DNA of 64,000 nucleotides. Origin: Diadophis punctatus similis. Its lineage: Eukaryota; Chordata; Lepidosauria; Squamata; Dipsadidae. Both the position numbers and the translations under genes were made by a program. Position 1 is the first letter of the stretch; every line of letters starts with the position of its first letter. Shown in pieces: positions 1 to 15,588 of the stretch. The notes beneath the pieces are model-generated. The model made no database searches. It was not told the origin of the DNA and saw only the letters and a program-made list of their open reading frames with translations. The stretch covers positions 49,488,996 to 49,552,995 of the forward strand of contig JALIGW010000003.1 of NCBI GenBank assembly GCA_023053685.1, in the 5' to 3' direction.

Positions 1-114
1 TAAAACATGTGACACCATCTTTATTACATTTACTATAATGTAGAGAACACACAATGTAGGTTATACCCTTGTAGTAGTGTAAGCTGGGATGGAGTTAAGA
101 GTCATTGATTTATG

Positions 115-318
115 TTTATTATTTAGTGAGATTTATATACCGCCTCACAGTGCAAGCACTCTCTAAGCAGTTTATACCAGTAAGCAATGTATATTTATAT
201 TGCCCCCAACAATCTGGGTCCTCATTTTACCTACCATGGAAGGTTGACCTGCGGATCAGTGTCAGCTAAAGTGGCCTGCAGTACATGCCTCTAACCGCTG
301 GGCCACCTCAGCTCTTAT
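115..318 (-). repeat. tRNA-derived SINE, type B (GGAGC..GGTGGC..CAGTGGTTAGA head)
   Basis: The reverse complement shows the SINE head gagctgaggtggcccagcgg, the middle part ending in ...tgttgggggcaata and a tail near ttagtgagatttatatacc. It is an aged copy of the same family as 62920-63300. Confidence 0.7.
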
Positions 319-1171
319 AGATGAGAACTTTGCATTGGGCTTTAGGTTTTTTTTTCTTTAACTCTTGCCTTTTTTAAAAAAAGTCACAATGAGGAGGAAA
401 GATTAATTATAACAGGTATGCTACTAATTAAGGAATACGCGAGATAAAGGGAACCAGACAGTGAATGAAAACTTATGGATTTACACCAGGAAATTCTTGA
501 CAAAGAAGTGCGGGGCGGGGGTGGGGAGCCGTGATATACTTCAGTAATACTCAGTTTGGTTAACAGGTAACCAGCATTCATGGCCACATATTGACTAGAT
601 GTAACAGAAATCGTGGACTTCTACTCTGACCAAAAAGTTTTCATAGACTTCCCTCATTGTTAACTTCTTTAATAGGTTTGCAGAGCCCAAAGGAAATTGA
701 GAGAAGTTGTAGAAAATCTGGACAGATGTCTGTCCAGATTAGCAGTTTTATCTTTAGCAGTGGAGAAATTAAAGAGACAAATGCTGCATTTCCAGGAACA
801 GTGAGCATGCCATGAAACTATATATCCATATTAAAAAAATGCATGTGCTTATATGTACTGATACATTGGAAAAGAATCTCACTGATCAAAAGTGTCAAAG
901 GGCTTTGCCAATACAATCTATTGCTTGTGCAATAGTTATAACGTCTCTAAATTTATAGCATAAGCGACTTTGGAAACCCATCTACCTTACTTAGCAGTTG
1001 AACTGGTAGAAATGATAGTTCTACTGATGATGTGTGACTAGATTTAAAAAAGAGCAATGGAGAGTCAGTCTCTGGCATCTTCAAGTAGATCAGATCAGGA
1101 AGTCAGGTTGCTCCTGAAACTCTCACAACTTAGGCAATGTGGAAATAGATGGCTACTGGTTTGATTAGCAG
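319..1171. other. No recognised feature
   Basis: AT-rich, stops in all frames. Nothing gene-like or repeat-like was recognised. Confidence 0.5.
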
Positions 1172-1477
1172 CTTTTTATTTATTTATTTTAATAGATTTG
1201 TATGCCGGCAAACTCCCAAGGGACTCTGGGCGGCTCACAGCATATCAATACAAAATCTAAAAAACAGTTTAAAAAACAATTTAAAAACCCCTTACAAAAT
1301 ACATACATACTACTTTCATTGGGCTGGAACTTATCCCTGATATTCTCAAGCTCAACGGTCCCATGCCTGACAGAAGAGCCAGGTCTTCACTGCCTTACGG
1401 AAGACCAGTAGGGTGGAGGCGGTCCGGATCTCCGGGGGTAGTTGGTTCCGGTTGGTAGTTGGTTCCGGTTGGTAGTT
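1172..1477 (-). repeat. 5'-truncated CR1/L2-type LINE, 3' end
   Basis: Matches the 3' end of the long LINE at 16650-21084: a TTTATT-rich tail, then atgccgg..aactccc..gggactctgggcggctcac, then the final coding part (..agaagagccaggtcttcactgc..). It ends in three imperfect copies of a gttggttccg unit. Confidence 0.75.
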
Positions 1478-1574
1478 ATGATCCTAGATGAAGTTGAAGA
1501 GTAACAGACAAATTTCCTAAGAAAATAAATTCTGAATGGAATTTCAACCCATGCTCTCATCTCAGACTTAAATA

Positions 1575-1876
1575 CAGGTAGTCCTCAATTTACAATCATA
1601 ACTGAGCTGGAAATCTATGATTGTACATTGTAGCGGTTATAAGTCAAGGCACCTAAATGACAAAGTAATTTTCTGGCCCTTTTTGTGATGGTCATTAAGC
1701 AAATGCCATGGTGGTTAAGCAAAAGCCACAGTCTTTAAGTGAACTTATTTATTTTAATAGACTGGGGGTGGTGCAACTATTTATTTTGTGGGTGATTGGG
1801 GTACTTTGTGGGCCATAAAGCACCCATTCCATGGCTGTTGTAACTTCAACCAGACATATTAAGCAAGGACTACCTA
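1575..1876. mobile_element. Non-autonomous DNA transposon, CAGGTAGTCC termini, TA target
   Basis: Inverted ends CAGGTAGTCCTCAATT and ...GGACTACCTA are flanked by TA on both sides. TA duplication is typical of Tc1/mariner-type elements; the class is inferred. Same family as 61896-62247 and 50232-50595. This copy has a divergent centre. Confidence 0.65.
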
Positions 1877-1878
1877 TA

Positions 1879-3332
1879 TGCATTGTACTAGCTATGGTAT
1901 ATACACGCTTATCTTTTGTAATAATGATGACTTTTCATATAATGCTTAACATGTTGATTTGGCAAAACATTTATGGTTTGAAAAAAAGATGAAACAAATA
2001 ATATTAATTCATAAAAGTGTATTTAGTATATTGGGCTTCCCAGAGAATGTACCTGAAACAATGGACATCAGATTTTGTTGGAAGTATAAACATTTTCAAG
2101 TTCATTGAGCTGTATGATATGGTTATGGGATTTATCTGTCAGTTTCCCAAATAGATTAGATAGGAAACACAACCAGATGAATGAATTCTACTTTATTGTA
2201 GAATTGGCTACATTAACAGAATCATGCAAGTTTGAAAGTAGAAATCTTTTGCTGTCATTTTTACAGCCTGAGAAGCTAGTGAACAGTTCCTTCTGAGCCT
2301 CTTCACCCATCCACTATCTAGCTGTGGACTTTTTGCAATTATCTGATATCTTTTGTGGAGTTGGATTTTAATGAATTCAAGATCTATAGGGTTTGCTCTG
2401 TGAGAGAAATGGGCAATTTCTTAATTTGATACATAAATTGGAAAATATGTAAATGTTAAGGATGTTAATGTGGTTGAAATATATACAAAAGCTTTAGAAT
2501 CTCTTTGCATTCTAAAAGAATTATATTGAGAAATTGGAAAAGTGATAGTCCAGATTTTAAGAGAGCTTTTGGAATTGTAGTATTTATCCATCTTGGAAAA
2601 GGCATAATGTTTAGTAATCAAAAGATGAAGCAATTTGCACAACTGAGGCAGTGGTTTTGTAATATTTTATGATAATTTTTGTATTTGTTATACTATAGTG
2701 GAGAGATGGGCAGCAAATTACATTTAATAAATAATACTATATGGTATTTATTAGTAAACCAATGTATATTGATAAGTTTAATCCAAGGGAAAATCAGAAC
2801 TTCATAGCTGTCTTGTGAAGAAAAAAAATGTTTGCTCTTGCAGCAAAATAAAATTAGTTCCAGAATATTTGCTCCATTGTCCCTAATTTCCTGGTGAGAG
2901 TTTCATAGAAATTGCCTCTTATAAACTGAATCTTTGTGATCACAAAGCAAAACAAAAAACAAAAAACACCTAAAAGTTTTTGCCTGGAAATAATAGTGAA
3001 CATATTACATCATTCTAACTAATTATTTACAAGACTTATAACTCTTGGTTTTAGCTCTATTTCATTAACAAGATCTTGGTCATGGTATGCTGCTGGTCAT
3101 TCCCCTCACCTAAAACATTAAAACATTCCTTTTAATATAGTAAACAATTGTTTTTTTATGAGATTGTATATTTTCACTCAGCTAAGTAAACATGGCCCAA
3201 AGAGTTCAAAATAGAGAGTACCTTTGCACAATGGATGTGCATTTGAATGACTTATCACTTCAGGTACCTTAAAATCATCAGACAAAATTGTTTTCATAAT
3301 TCAAAAATATCTAAGAACAGTTCTATCAATCC
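1879..3332. other. No recognised feature
   Basis: AT-rich, with only short random ORFs. No repeat termini recognised. Confidence 0.5.
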
Positions 3333-3340
3333 CCCTGCCC

Positions 3341-3593
3341 CGGGGTGAAATTCAAATTTTTTCCCTACCGGTTCTGTGGGCGTGGCTTGATGGACGTGGC
3401 AGGGGAAAGATACTGCAAAATCTCAATTCCCTCCCCACTCCTGGGGGAAGGATATTGCAAAATCTCCATTCCCACCCCACTCTGGGGCCAGCCAAGGTAG
3501 TATTTGCCGGTTCTCAGAACTACTCAAAATTTCCATTACCGGTTCTCCAGAACGTGTCAGAACGAAATTCAGAACTGCTGAATTTCACCCCTG
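3341..3593. mobile_element. hAT-type MITE, family CAGGGGTGAAATTC
   Basis: The ends read cggggtgaaattc and gaatttcacccctg, with the 8 bp duplication ccctgccc at 3333-3340 and 3594-3601. The inside carries two copies of a gatattgcaaaatc..attccc unit. Related copies lie at 25950, 45401, 55605 and 61146. Confidence 0.8.
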
Positions 3594-3884
3594 CCCTGCC
3601 CCCCCCATGTTTATGTTCAAGTTGCATCTACCTCACCCTTGCTCTTTTGCAATGTTGGGCCAAAGAATGTCCCAGATAGGAAGTTAAACTTTCCTTTGTA
3701 CTTGGGAAGCTCCCTTCAACCCAATCCTGTCCCTCCCATCTGTAAAACATCAGAGGAGTTTTGAGAAAAATGTTAATTGATTACCCATCACTTTACTGAA
3801 AATGGGAAGGGCTGGCAAAGAATAGTTAATGGCAAATAGGCATTCATTTCTAGATGAATCTGACTAGTCTGATCTGAGTCCTTA

Positions 3885-3932
3885 GGGAGTAGGGCGGCAT
3901 AGAAGAATCTCCAAATAAATAAATAAATAAAT
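3885..3932 (+). repeat. LINE/SINE 3' tail fragment with (AAAT)n
   Basis: agggcggcatagaagaatctccaaataaataaataaataaatag resembles a squamate retroposon 3' tail ending in an AAAT microsatellite. The parent family is not decidable from this length. Confidence 0.45.
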
Positions 3933-4030
3933 AGTCCTGCAGGCTAAGGCAAGAAAGTTCAAAACTTTCCTTAAGATGCCAAAACTGCCTGTTTTCAGGC
4001 AGAACTCCCGGATTATTACCAGCTACAACT

Positions 4031-4250
4031 AGAGAGCCAGTTTGGTCTAGTGGCTAAGATATCAGGCTAGAAAGCTGGAGTCATGAGTTCAAGTCCCGCC
4101 TTAGCCATGAAAGTCAACTGACTGATTTAGGTCCAGACACTCATATCCCACCCACATCACAGGACTGTTGTTGGGAAAATACGAAGATACGTTGGATATA
4201 TTCACCACCTTGAGTTATTTGTAAAAATAATAAAGGCAGGATGCAGCAGA
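4031..4250 (+). repeat. tRNA-derived SINE, type A (GAGCCAGTTTGGT head)
   Basis: The head gagccagtttggtctagtgg carries a box A-like segment, followed by box B-like gagttcaagtcccgcc. The body includes the catcacaggactgttgttggg motif and the tail cttgagttatttgtaaaaataataaaggc. This is a SINE, not a tRNA gene. Confidence 0.75.
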
Positions 4251-4555
4251 TAATAGTTCCCACATCTACCTGTCTCTATTTAGGGAAAATGATGCTGGAT
4301 TTCAGTCTGTAAGAGAACTGATTTAAGGCACAGCAGCATTAAAGGTAGAAAGAGCTGGAAAGAAATGTGCAATTGACTACGATTCTGTTTTTTAGTGAGG
4401 ATATAAAATAGTTGCACAGTTGTATGAGTCTGTTATATATTATACAACTAGCATTGTTAATACAATGATTATGTACATGAAAATCTAGATCTACAGGAGA
4501 GGATCTGAAGATTAACACTTTTAAATCAATACTTTTATTAAACTAATGAATTAAT

Positions 4556-5625
4556 AATATAAATATAAATATAATTTAATATGAAATTAAAATGAAATGT
4601 TCTGGGCAGCAACATCATGATGAGTTGCTGTTCTGGGAGGCATCCAGCTCCATTCTTCCCTCAGGGACCTTTCTCTTGACTTCAGGAGGCTCCATGAAAG
4701 GATCGCTTTGGCTCACTTTGTTTTTATTCAGACGCAATGGGCTTATTTTCAGAAATGCCAGGGAGTCATCACTAGGGAATCGAGACTCAGGTGATCCCAT
4801 GGCCTGCCAGTCTGACGCTGCAACCTTCAGGTCTTACTTTCAACTGAGCCCGGTTTTGATCCAGGGCCTCCTTCAGAGCACCAGCTTTAACCTCCTGTGT
4901 CTGCTGAACTCGATGGAGGGGATGCTGCACAGCCTCTGGAGAGAGAGGAGACTCCGTCATTTCTGGAAATATCAAAGGCTCCAAAAGCAGCCCGGAAATC
5001 GCTCACCGGCATTAGTCTACCGAAGATTAACACTCTGCATGGATCTCTGTTGGTGACATTTGCACAGAACGGTCTACTCTGAAGGACCAATGCAGGCCAG
5101 CATTGCAGCATTTCTTTCTTAGTAACAGACACAACACAACACAATCAATTGGTGTGGTGGTGCTAATCTCTCAGGACCTCCACATAATATAAAGTTACAC
5201 CCACCAGATTTTAGCTTATCTAGCAGCTATATTCTATTCTTTTTCTGCATCTGTCCAATGATAATTTCACTTCATTTGTAACCTGTATTTTGGAGGGTGC
5301 AGAGTACCTGTTAAATAGTTGAATGGAGTAGTTTGTAGACCTATTTGTGACTACTGGTAGTGTGTACTTTGAGCAGAGGATTACCACAGCCTGAAAAAAT
5401 TAGAGTGGTCGTATCCTTTGGTACAGAACTGAATTGCAATATTAACTGCTCTACTAAAATTGGAGAATGGAGTTAATAAGAAATCTTATTATTAATGTAA
5501 CTTTCCCTTTAGGGTTGGTGACCCTTTTCCTGATTCTGAAGATTCAGGGCAGCTCCCTCAAGCAGAGTAAATATTAGAAAGTTTGGACTGCAGTAAAGTA
5601 TTGGAGGAGAGAACAGAGTTTGCCA
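4556..5625 (-). repeat. Copy A of an unidentified ~1.1 kb repeat with coding remains
   Basis: Nearly the same sequence recurs at 41080-42272. On the minus strand it starts TGGCAAACTCTGTTCTC and ends in an AT-rich tail (revcomp of tataaatata..). The minus-strand reading is broken into frames (5144-4887, 4984-4787, 4800-4615) that together match the single ORF in copy B. I do not recognise the protein. It may be a dispersed retroposon or a duplicated genomic piece. Confidence 0.7.
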
Positions 5626-6595
5626 TAAAATCTATTTTGCATGGACTAAGAAAACTTTCTGCCCCTGATGTTCTGCCCCATTGTTGATGTTTCAGCTACT
5701 TGTCCATTTATGTTCTGCACATGGAACGGGGCAAAAAGGTTCTCTCACCATTCGTCTCAAGCAGCAACATTTGCAGGCCTGAAGATCCAACGCCCAAGAT
5801 GGTTTGAGCTGGCTTTGATAAAAAGAAACTCTCTCTATTTAGCTGTGAGTAAGTCAGATCAACTTTGTCCCTGATAGTAAAGTTCTGTAAGTTAAAGGCT
5901 GACATTAGGACTATTATAGAGAAAAGAACAGTAAGTGTCATTTATTGAACACAGGAAGATTAGAGCAAAACATACTTAAATTTTGGAAGGATGTTTAGGC
6001 AGCTGCTTGTGTAGGGTGGCCTTGAGCAGAGCAATGTTGACATTTTGTTGATAGCAGCAGCAGATGTAATTTGGAAAACTACTTTCACTATAGCCATGAA
6101 CTGGAGAGGAAATTTTCCATCAGTTATGAGATTAATAATGGGCTATTCACTGTGGCAGTTCTAAGGATAAAATGCTTGAATATTTATATTGGCATACAGT
6201 ATATCGCATTATGATTATGACAGCAATTCCAAGGGGCCCTTAAAAGATAAAACAGTCAAGTTCTCAGCTTCTCTGTAGAGTTCTTACAGGGATTGGAATT
6301 TTTAAGATCTCCTAAGAAAACTGCTTTCTGATCCCACCTGCTGTTAAAGCACAACAGCTGAGTTGTGTATCCTTACTCAAAATAACCAGCCATTGTGATG
6401 TTATCTTGTGATGGGCCTCAAAGGAGGCACAGTGGTTGGAGTAGGCAGCTGAGCTGGGCTGGCAGCTGAGACAAATTGTCCCAATGGATTTCTGAGTAGG
6501 GAAAGGTGGAGAGTCACAAGACTTTGTCTGTGATTAGATGGTTCCTCTTGCTACTAGCTCTCAGTTCACTCTTATGGTTGACAAGCATATTGTGG
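5626..6595. other. No recognised feature
   Basis: Non-coding, mixed composition. Nothing recognised. Confidence 0.5.
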
Positions 6596-9438
<2,843 letters not shown>

Positions 9439-9446
9439 ATAGAGAC

Positions 9447-9814
9447 CAGGGTCTCAGACTTACCTTCGCCACCGGTTCGCATTGCACGCGTTCCCCACGT
9501 GCAATTTCACTTCTGCACATGCTCAGTAGCAGGATTCAGCCCGAAACACAGCTGAGGAGCTCATCAGCTGTGCTTTGGGCAAAGAAATAAAGGTCAGTAT
9601 TAACCGGCCGGCGGGCAGGCGGGAGGGCTCTTTTTCAAGCTGCGGAAGAGGAGAAGCCATCCAAACACGAAAAAAATTACCAAAAATTCGCAAAAAAAGA
9701 TGGCGCCCACGGACCGGCACGGACCGAACCCGATCCATGATGCCATCGTCGCGTCACCAGCAGGTCGCTAACGGTTCGGGCGATCTGGTCCGAACCGGGA
9801 GCAACCTACCCCTG
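9447..9814. mobile_element. hAT-type MITE carrying ATGGCG motif (family with ..AACCGG..GGAACCTAC)
   Basis: 368 bp with CAGGG...CCCCTG ends and the 8 bp duplication atagagac at 9439-9446 and 9815-9822. The inside has accggttcgc near the left end, an A-rich run followed by gatggcgcccac, gcgtcaccagcag and gaaccgggagcaacctac. Relatives lie at 12762-13138 and 56179-56678. Confidence 0.8.
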
Positions 9815-12753
9815 ATAGAGACCATGAGGAAAACAGTGCTTTTATGTTCTCTGAATTACTATCTTGCTGGATGCAAATAAAGTATTACAAAGCAAGATCT
9901 GGAAACTTAATCAGTACACCCGTGAGCCCCATTTTTCCCTTACCTTTACCTTCCCCCACATATATAAACAGGGTGCCCAAAGTACAGGGTGTCTAGACCC
10001 TTTAAAGATGTAGTGTTCTATTGGTAGACCAATATTTGGCAAAAGTTTGCCTGGAGTCCTTTCACCTTTCTCTAAGTAGATCAGGGGCCAGGTGATGTGT
10101 TGTGTCCTTCCTGCCCTATCAGTCCACATATTCTCAAAGCACTGAAGTGTGTCTCCTCCTCCCCTGCTTGTTGACTTTTGATTCGTCAATTGCTTTCAAC
10201 CTGAGGTCACTTTACATCTTTTCCCTCTGTTAAGCAAAGCTAGGAATGTCCTCCCTGTCCCTTTGATGAACATGACTGAAGGGTAGGCGTCCAATTGTCC
10301 CTCTCTTGGCTTTTTAGTCCATTTTACAGATGGAAACTGAATAATGAGTGAAACAAAAAAGATGTTCAGGCTTACTATCTCTGAGGACTGACCCTGCCAT
10401 CTGGGATTCTCTGGAGATGGCAGAGGACCTCCCAAATGCTGCTGCCTTTTCTTCACCAGGGCTGTTGGGATGGAGCAAGCAAATCAACGCTGGTACTGCT
10501 TTTGTTCTCCATATTTTTTCTGCAGTACAATTCAAAGGCAAACCTCTCTTTTAAAGAATTTTGGCTAGAATATGAACCCATAGCTGTCAATGCTTGGTAC
10601 ATTTGCAGCTTCAGTTGGGCCAATGGGGGATTGATGGTTGTATGGCACAGTGGGCAGAGGATGCATCTCTAAAACAGAGATCTCCCCCACCACCACCAAT
10701 AGCTGAAGAATGCTGGTGAATGTGTTCTTTTACTATGTCCCATAGAGCACAATTATCATCTTGCTCCTGAGAGGCTTGTAGGAACATTATCTGATATGCT
10801 GCTATGGCTCTCACACTCCGTGGCCGAAGTCACTGACTGCAATTTCAAAGAGGCAAGTGGTCCCTGCAGTATGACACCTTGAAAAGGAGGAGACAAACTC
10901 TCTTCTCTTACAGCCCCAGATGGACATGGAATTGATAGTTTGTACAGATTTATACAGCTGTACACACCAAGGTCCAAACCCACAGCTGGGTTCTGATACA
11001 CGAGCCCTCTAAGACTCAGCACCTGCTTCCAAATATAATGTGGCTTTAGCTGATGTGACAGAATCAATTGATTGCAATCACCAGCAAGTTCTGCATTTTC
11101 CTCTGAATTGCTTCCAGATTTAATCTCCAAAGAGTGAGAGGAGTAAAATAAATACGGTATCTGGACCAAAACCTCCAAAGGCCCTTAACTCAAGAAAGCC
11201 TGCTTAGTAACTGGCTTACAAATTAGTTTAAATTGGCACTTGTATTTTTAGATGGGAACTAGAAAGTAACCAACACGAAAACTGACTTTATTCTGCTTAT
11301 CTCATAATAACAGAAAATGTAACCTATGTTGTGATTGGCCTTTGATATTATTACTGGTCAGCATTTATTATACAAGTATATAAAGGTTGTGTATAGCCTC
11401 CTACAGTGAGCAGAATCTTGTAGTCTACCACCAGTGCTGTTCAAGTAAACTTGGCTCAAGCAGACTATGTGGTCTGCACTTGTAATTTGGGAAGTAGGGA
11501 ATTTTTCTCCTTCACTTTCAACTGGCTTGCTTGTAGCAGAAGTGGTTTGCTTGGTGGGCTTTTCTGGATCATCAGCTGGTTCAGATGAGGACAACAAAGG
11601 ATTCTTGTTCTGGACTACATTGAGCCCTGTGGATTGCGGATAGTAGTTAATGAAGCATTGGAGCTTATCCAGCAGTACAGATGCCATTACAGAACACATA
11701 GAGAGATGGAAATGTATGGGAAGTTGGTTGTTTTTGAAGGTCAACATGCGAATGCACTCAAGGAGCAAACATCAGTGTGCCATGCACTAAATGAATAGCA
11801 ACTAGATGGATTGTTAGATATATGGAAAGGAAAGTTTGCAGTGACTTCAAGCTCTGTTGTAACAATTCATTCCTTATTACTCACGTTTTGCATCCCATAG
11901 CAAAACAAATGTCCAGGGTGCCCCTGACCAAGGTTGGATACACAGACCTTTTCCTGAAGTTTGACCTAGAAGCAGCGTGAACTTCCAGTGGAGACAAACC
12001 TGGGTCTGTTGCATCATCTCAAAGCTGTCTAAATGAGCCTCAAACTCCTGGTATTTTCACTTGCTGAACTCACCCAAAGGACACTGCAGGAAAGACAGGA
12101 AGGAATTGCAACCTAAAGAAATGACAGCCACATATCAGCAATGATTTTGTACTCTCATATGTGAATTATCTTTTTCAGCTCTAACAAGTGCAGTAAAATC
12201 CCTATTACCTGCATTACAAACCCATGCATATTTAGATCTTAATAGGCTGAAAGATACCTAGGAGCAAGGAAATAACTGCAAATGAGCTATAGAGGTTGGA
12301 CAACAAATGATAGACATGGCTCAGAAGTGTGGGATGAAATGAGGGTGGCTGGAAAATTCCTCCGCTTTTGTTCCAGACATCCTTTCCTCATCTACAATCA
12401 ATTGGCAGGATTACTTTTGAACATGGATTTAATACTTTTCCTGATATGATGGGTCTTATTCTTTCCTCAGAAATGCTACAGTTGACAGAGGTAACACCTG
12501 TGCACCTATCACTCGTTTGTGCAACATCAGAAGTTGAAGAAGCTGGGAAAAATCCCCAAAGCGCTTTCCTTCACTAGCCTCCTGTTAAATCCTGTTAAAT
12601 CAGTAAGAGCAGCACCATTTGTTGGTTGGTTACTGCACCAGAAGAGGGCATAGTAAACTGAGCAAGAAATAATTTCTCCCCAGCCCTTACCTATGGCTAT
12701 ATCCTCTCAGAAAATGTCAGAAAATTTGGAATCAAATAGTAGGTACAATTAAC
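9815..12753. other. Mostly unrecognised DNA with two moderate minus ORFs
   Basis: Minus ORFs 11178-10756 (140 codons) and 11768-11358 (136 codons) have no recognisable domain. The second has a serine/threonine/proline-rich, protein-like part (SSSEPADDPEKPTKQTTSAT), so an unknown pseudogene is possible, but chance is just as likely. Confidence 0.35.
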
Positions 12754-12761
12754 ACATAGAT

Positions 12762-13138
12762 CAGGATTGGGTTCTAACTTACCTCACTGCCGGTTCGCTT
12801 CTTCCCGTGCCACGTGGCCGCACCGCGTAGGCGCGTGCTTTGCACGTACGTGCCTGCGCAGTACCAAAAAATAAAAAAAATTCCCCCCAAAAAGCCGAAA
12901 ACAAGATGACAATGCATGCGCAGTGCCGTAAACCTGGCTTCTGCATGCGCAGAAGAAAAAAAATCCCAGAAAAAAAATGCAAAAAAATTTTTCAAAAAAA
13001 AAATTCTAAAAAAAAAAAAGATGGCGGCGCCCACAGACCGGCACCAACCGAACCGGTTCTGTGATGTCATTTTGATGTCACCAGCGGTTTGCTACCGTTT
13101 TGGGCGAACTGGTCCAAACTGGGAGGAACCTACCTCTG
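12762..13138. mobile_element. hAT-type MITE carrying AAGATGGCGGC and CRE-like motifs
   Basis: 377 bp with CAGGATTGGG...ACCTCTG ends and the 8 bp duplication acatagat at 12754-12761 and 13139-13146. It contains tgcgcagt and catgcgcag (NRF1-like), a long A-rich run, aagatggcggcgccc (YY1-like) and tgatgtcattttgatgtcacc (CRE-like). Same family as 9447 and 56179. Confidence 0.82.
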
Positions 13139-13146
13139 ACATAGAT

Positions 13147-14795
13147 GCCAAATTAAAAATACAACTGAATGAATTTAGAACTGTCGAAAGAGTAATAGTA
13201 GTTATTCAATGCTTCTCCTGATATCTGTTCCAATTGCTCTCTGAAAGTAAATTAGGTCAAATAGAATCTTGAAGTTTTGTTGTGGAAAGGAAAACATTAG
13301 GCATAAGTAAGTTCCATCATTCCCAACAGGTACAGATAGAAAATATACATTAAGCATGAGTACAATTGATGAATGCAGCTTAGTCTCTTTAAAACAGCCG
13401 CTAGAATTTAAATCTACAGTATATGCAAAACAGCAGCTGGCAGAATCAATTGCCTTTTGTAAATTTTGAACTTGTCTGATCCACAGAAAGAGACATAGGT
13501 CTCTGAGGTACATCAAAATAGAGTTTCCAACCTTCTAACTGAGAATTGGTGGGTGGAATTTCTGCAGATGCTATTGCTCAATGGGTAAGACCCTGAAATG
13601 TCTGCTGATCTCCTTCAGTGTGCCAATAGATTCCATTCCAATGCTGCTCATCCCTATTGATCAGGTCTAATGAGTAATTTGAATTCTCTCTCTGGATACA
13701 TACAGTATTATCACTGCTGTTTGATTGTCATGCATTTCTCTCAGCAAAATGGAGGTTTGTGGTATCCAGGTCAAAGTATTTTTTAAAAATTGCGCTAGCA
13801 ATTCTTATATAATTAAAACTAATAAAAATACATTTTTAAAAAGTAAACTGGAACTGACAGAGCTGCAAAGAAAGATTTATCCAGAAGCCTGTACCAGATG
13901 GCATACCATATTAGCAGGCACTCCAAGCCATGTGGAGGGCAGCCTTTGCTCTCAAATTACATAATTCTATGTCCTCCTTCCCAGCAAGCAATCCTATTAG
14001 CCTGGTCAGCTTAGAAAGAGCAGAAGGCCCTCTGATGGTTATTACAGCTCATAGCAATGCTTTATCATTTAGCAAAAAGCTATGCTTTTTATGCACACCC
14101 TTCTTTATACGTTTAGCAACATTTTAATGCAATATTCAGTCTACATTGCTGAAGATCTTAATGATGCTGGGCTTGGGGTTGGGCTTTTGTAATATCAACC
14201 AAAAAGGCACCGAGAATCCAAAAAGAGACTTGCAATGCCAAAGAGGTCTGATGTAGGAATATGAGAAAAAAGCCCAAGATAAAGATGAAATGAAATCCTG
14301 CAGATCCTTGCAAGTTCAAATGTTTTTGGGTACTTAATATAGTTTTTACTCACTCCCTTTCTGAAGCATTCTATAAAAATCAGCAAGTTACATGCATGCA
14401 ATTATTCCCCCAAAGCTCTGACCCTCTCGGTTAAAAAGCCATGATAATGTCAAAATGCTGACATATGCCATATTGTCATTACATAAACAACAACATTATA
14501 TAACATGCGCCATTGCATCATTCTAATGCGTGTGTAGTCATTTCATTCCCCCCCACACACAAACCCGATAAACAGCCATATATTTACTTTCCTGGGAGTA
14601 TGTACCAGGATTTACTTCTGCAGGATGAGTTACACGGGGATTGGTAGTGAGGAAAGATGCCACCATCTACCCCAATGTTCTCTTCAAGATAGCTTGTAAA
14701 GAAGTACAAACTGTAACAGAACAGTATATTAAAATCAGAATTAAAATCATTATTGGAACAATTTAACGGTTGAAAAGTTGGCAAAAGAGATATCT
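13147..14795. other. No recognised feature
   Basis: AT-rich non-coding DNA with short random ORFs only. Confidence 0.5.
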
Positions 14796-14800
14796 GTGCC

Positions 14801-14923
14801 TGTGATGACCCAGGTCAAGGCATAGAAGCAACATAGTCAGCTGATAGTTCAAACCGCCCCTTTATTGCTCCAATCTTTCCCCCAAATGCTCCCACGTTTA
14901 TGGCAAGTCCCAGAGCAAAGTGA

Positions 14924-14968
<45 letters not shown>

Positions 14969-15583
14969 CCTCCAGCAGCCTCTGGCTACAAGTAGTCCAG
15001 CAAAATGCTGTCAGCACAACGGCTGCAAAGCAAGAAATCCAGTGGGGCAAGGAAATATGTCAATGAGTCCAGGAAGCAAAGGAACAAGGCAATTAATCCA
15101 GGAAGCAAGAAATAAAGCAAGAAGTCCAGGAAACTCCAAACATCGGCAACGACACACAAAACTCCTATGAATTCAGCATTTGTTCCTAAAAAATGCCCCT
15201 CCCCACAGTGTCTCCTTAAATCTCAGTCCCCAGGTATTCTTTGTGAAGAGGGGCAGGGCGCTCTCCTCCCGAGTCGTCGAGTGAGCCCGTGCTGTTCCTG
15301 CCTTCTCTCCACTCTCCGTGCTCGGGGATCAGAAGGAACTGGTCCTTGCTCATCGCCTGAGCTCTGTCGCTCCTCATGTTCACTGCTTGTCCTCTCTTGG
15401 TCATCCTGCCACCATTCCTCCCTGCCTACAAGCTGTCCCAATCCTGAAAGGCCCTTGCTTGATTCGGCCTGCTTTTCCCCACATTCCTCCAAAGCCAACG
15501 AAGCCTCCCCCTTGATATCCGTTCTCGGCTCCAGCTCTGGCTTGTCTTCCTCCGCAGATTCAGGCTCTGACTGGGGCATGATA
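14801..15583 (-). mobile_element. Probable solo LTR of a retroelement, 783 bp
   Basis: The ends read TGTGATG and CATGATA, an imperfect inverted repeat of TGTGATG/CATCACA. Both sides have the 5 bp duplication gtgcc (14796-14800 and 15584-15588). On the minus strand an AATAAA (plus TTTATT at 14862-14867) lies about 60 bp before the end, where an LTR R/U5 would place it. No gag, pol or env was seen beside it. A (CA)n tract lies inside. A 118-codon acidic ORF (15579-15223, minus) begins near the U3 edge; its meaning is unknown. Confidence 0.6.
14924..14965. repeat. (CA)n microsatellite
   Basis: About 21 CA units inside the LTR-like element. Confidence 0.95.
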
Positions 15584-15588
15584 GTGCC

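Noticed and set aside
4593..5625. Reading repeat copy A as a solo LTR (TG..CA ends, taaaa on both sides)
   Set aside because: Homology with copy B continues left of the proposed end into the tataaatata tail, and copy B has no matching 5 bp duplication.
14865..15170. ORF with an HTHTHT tract
   Set aside because: Translation of the CA microsatellite inside the LTR-like element.
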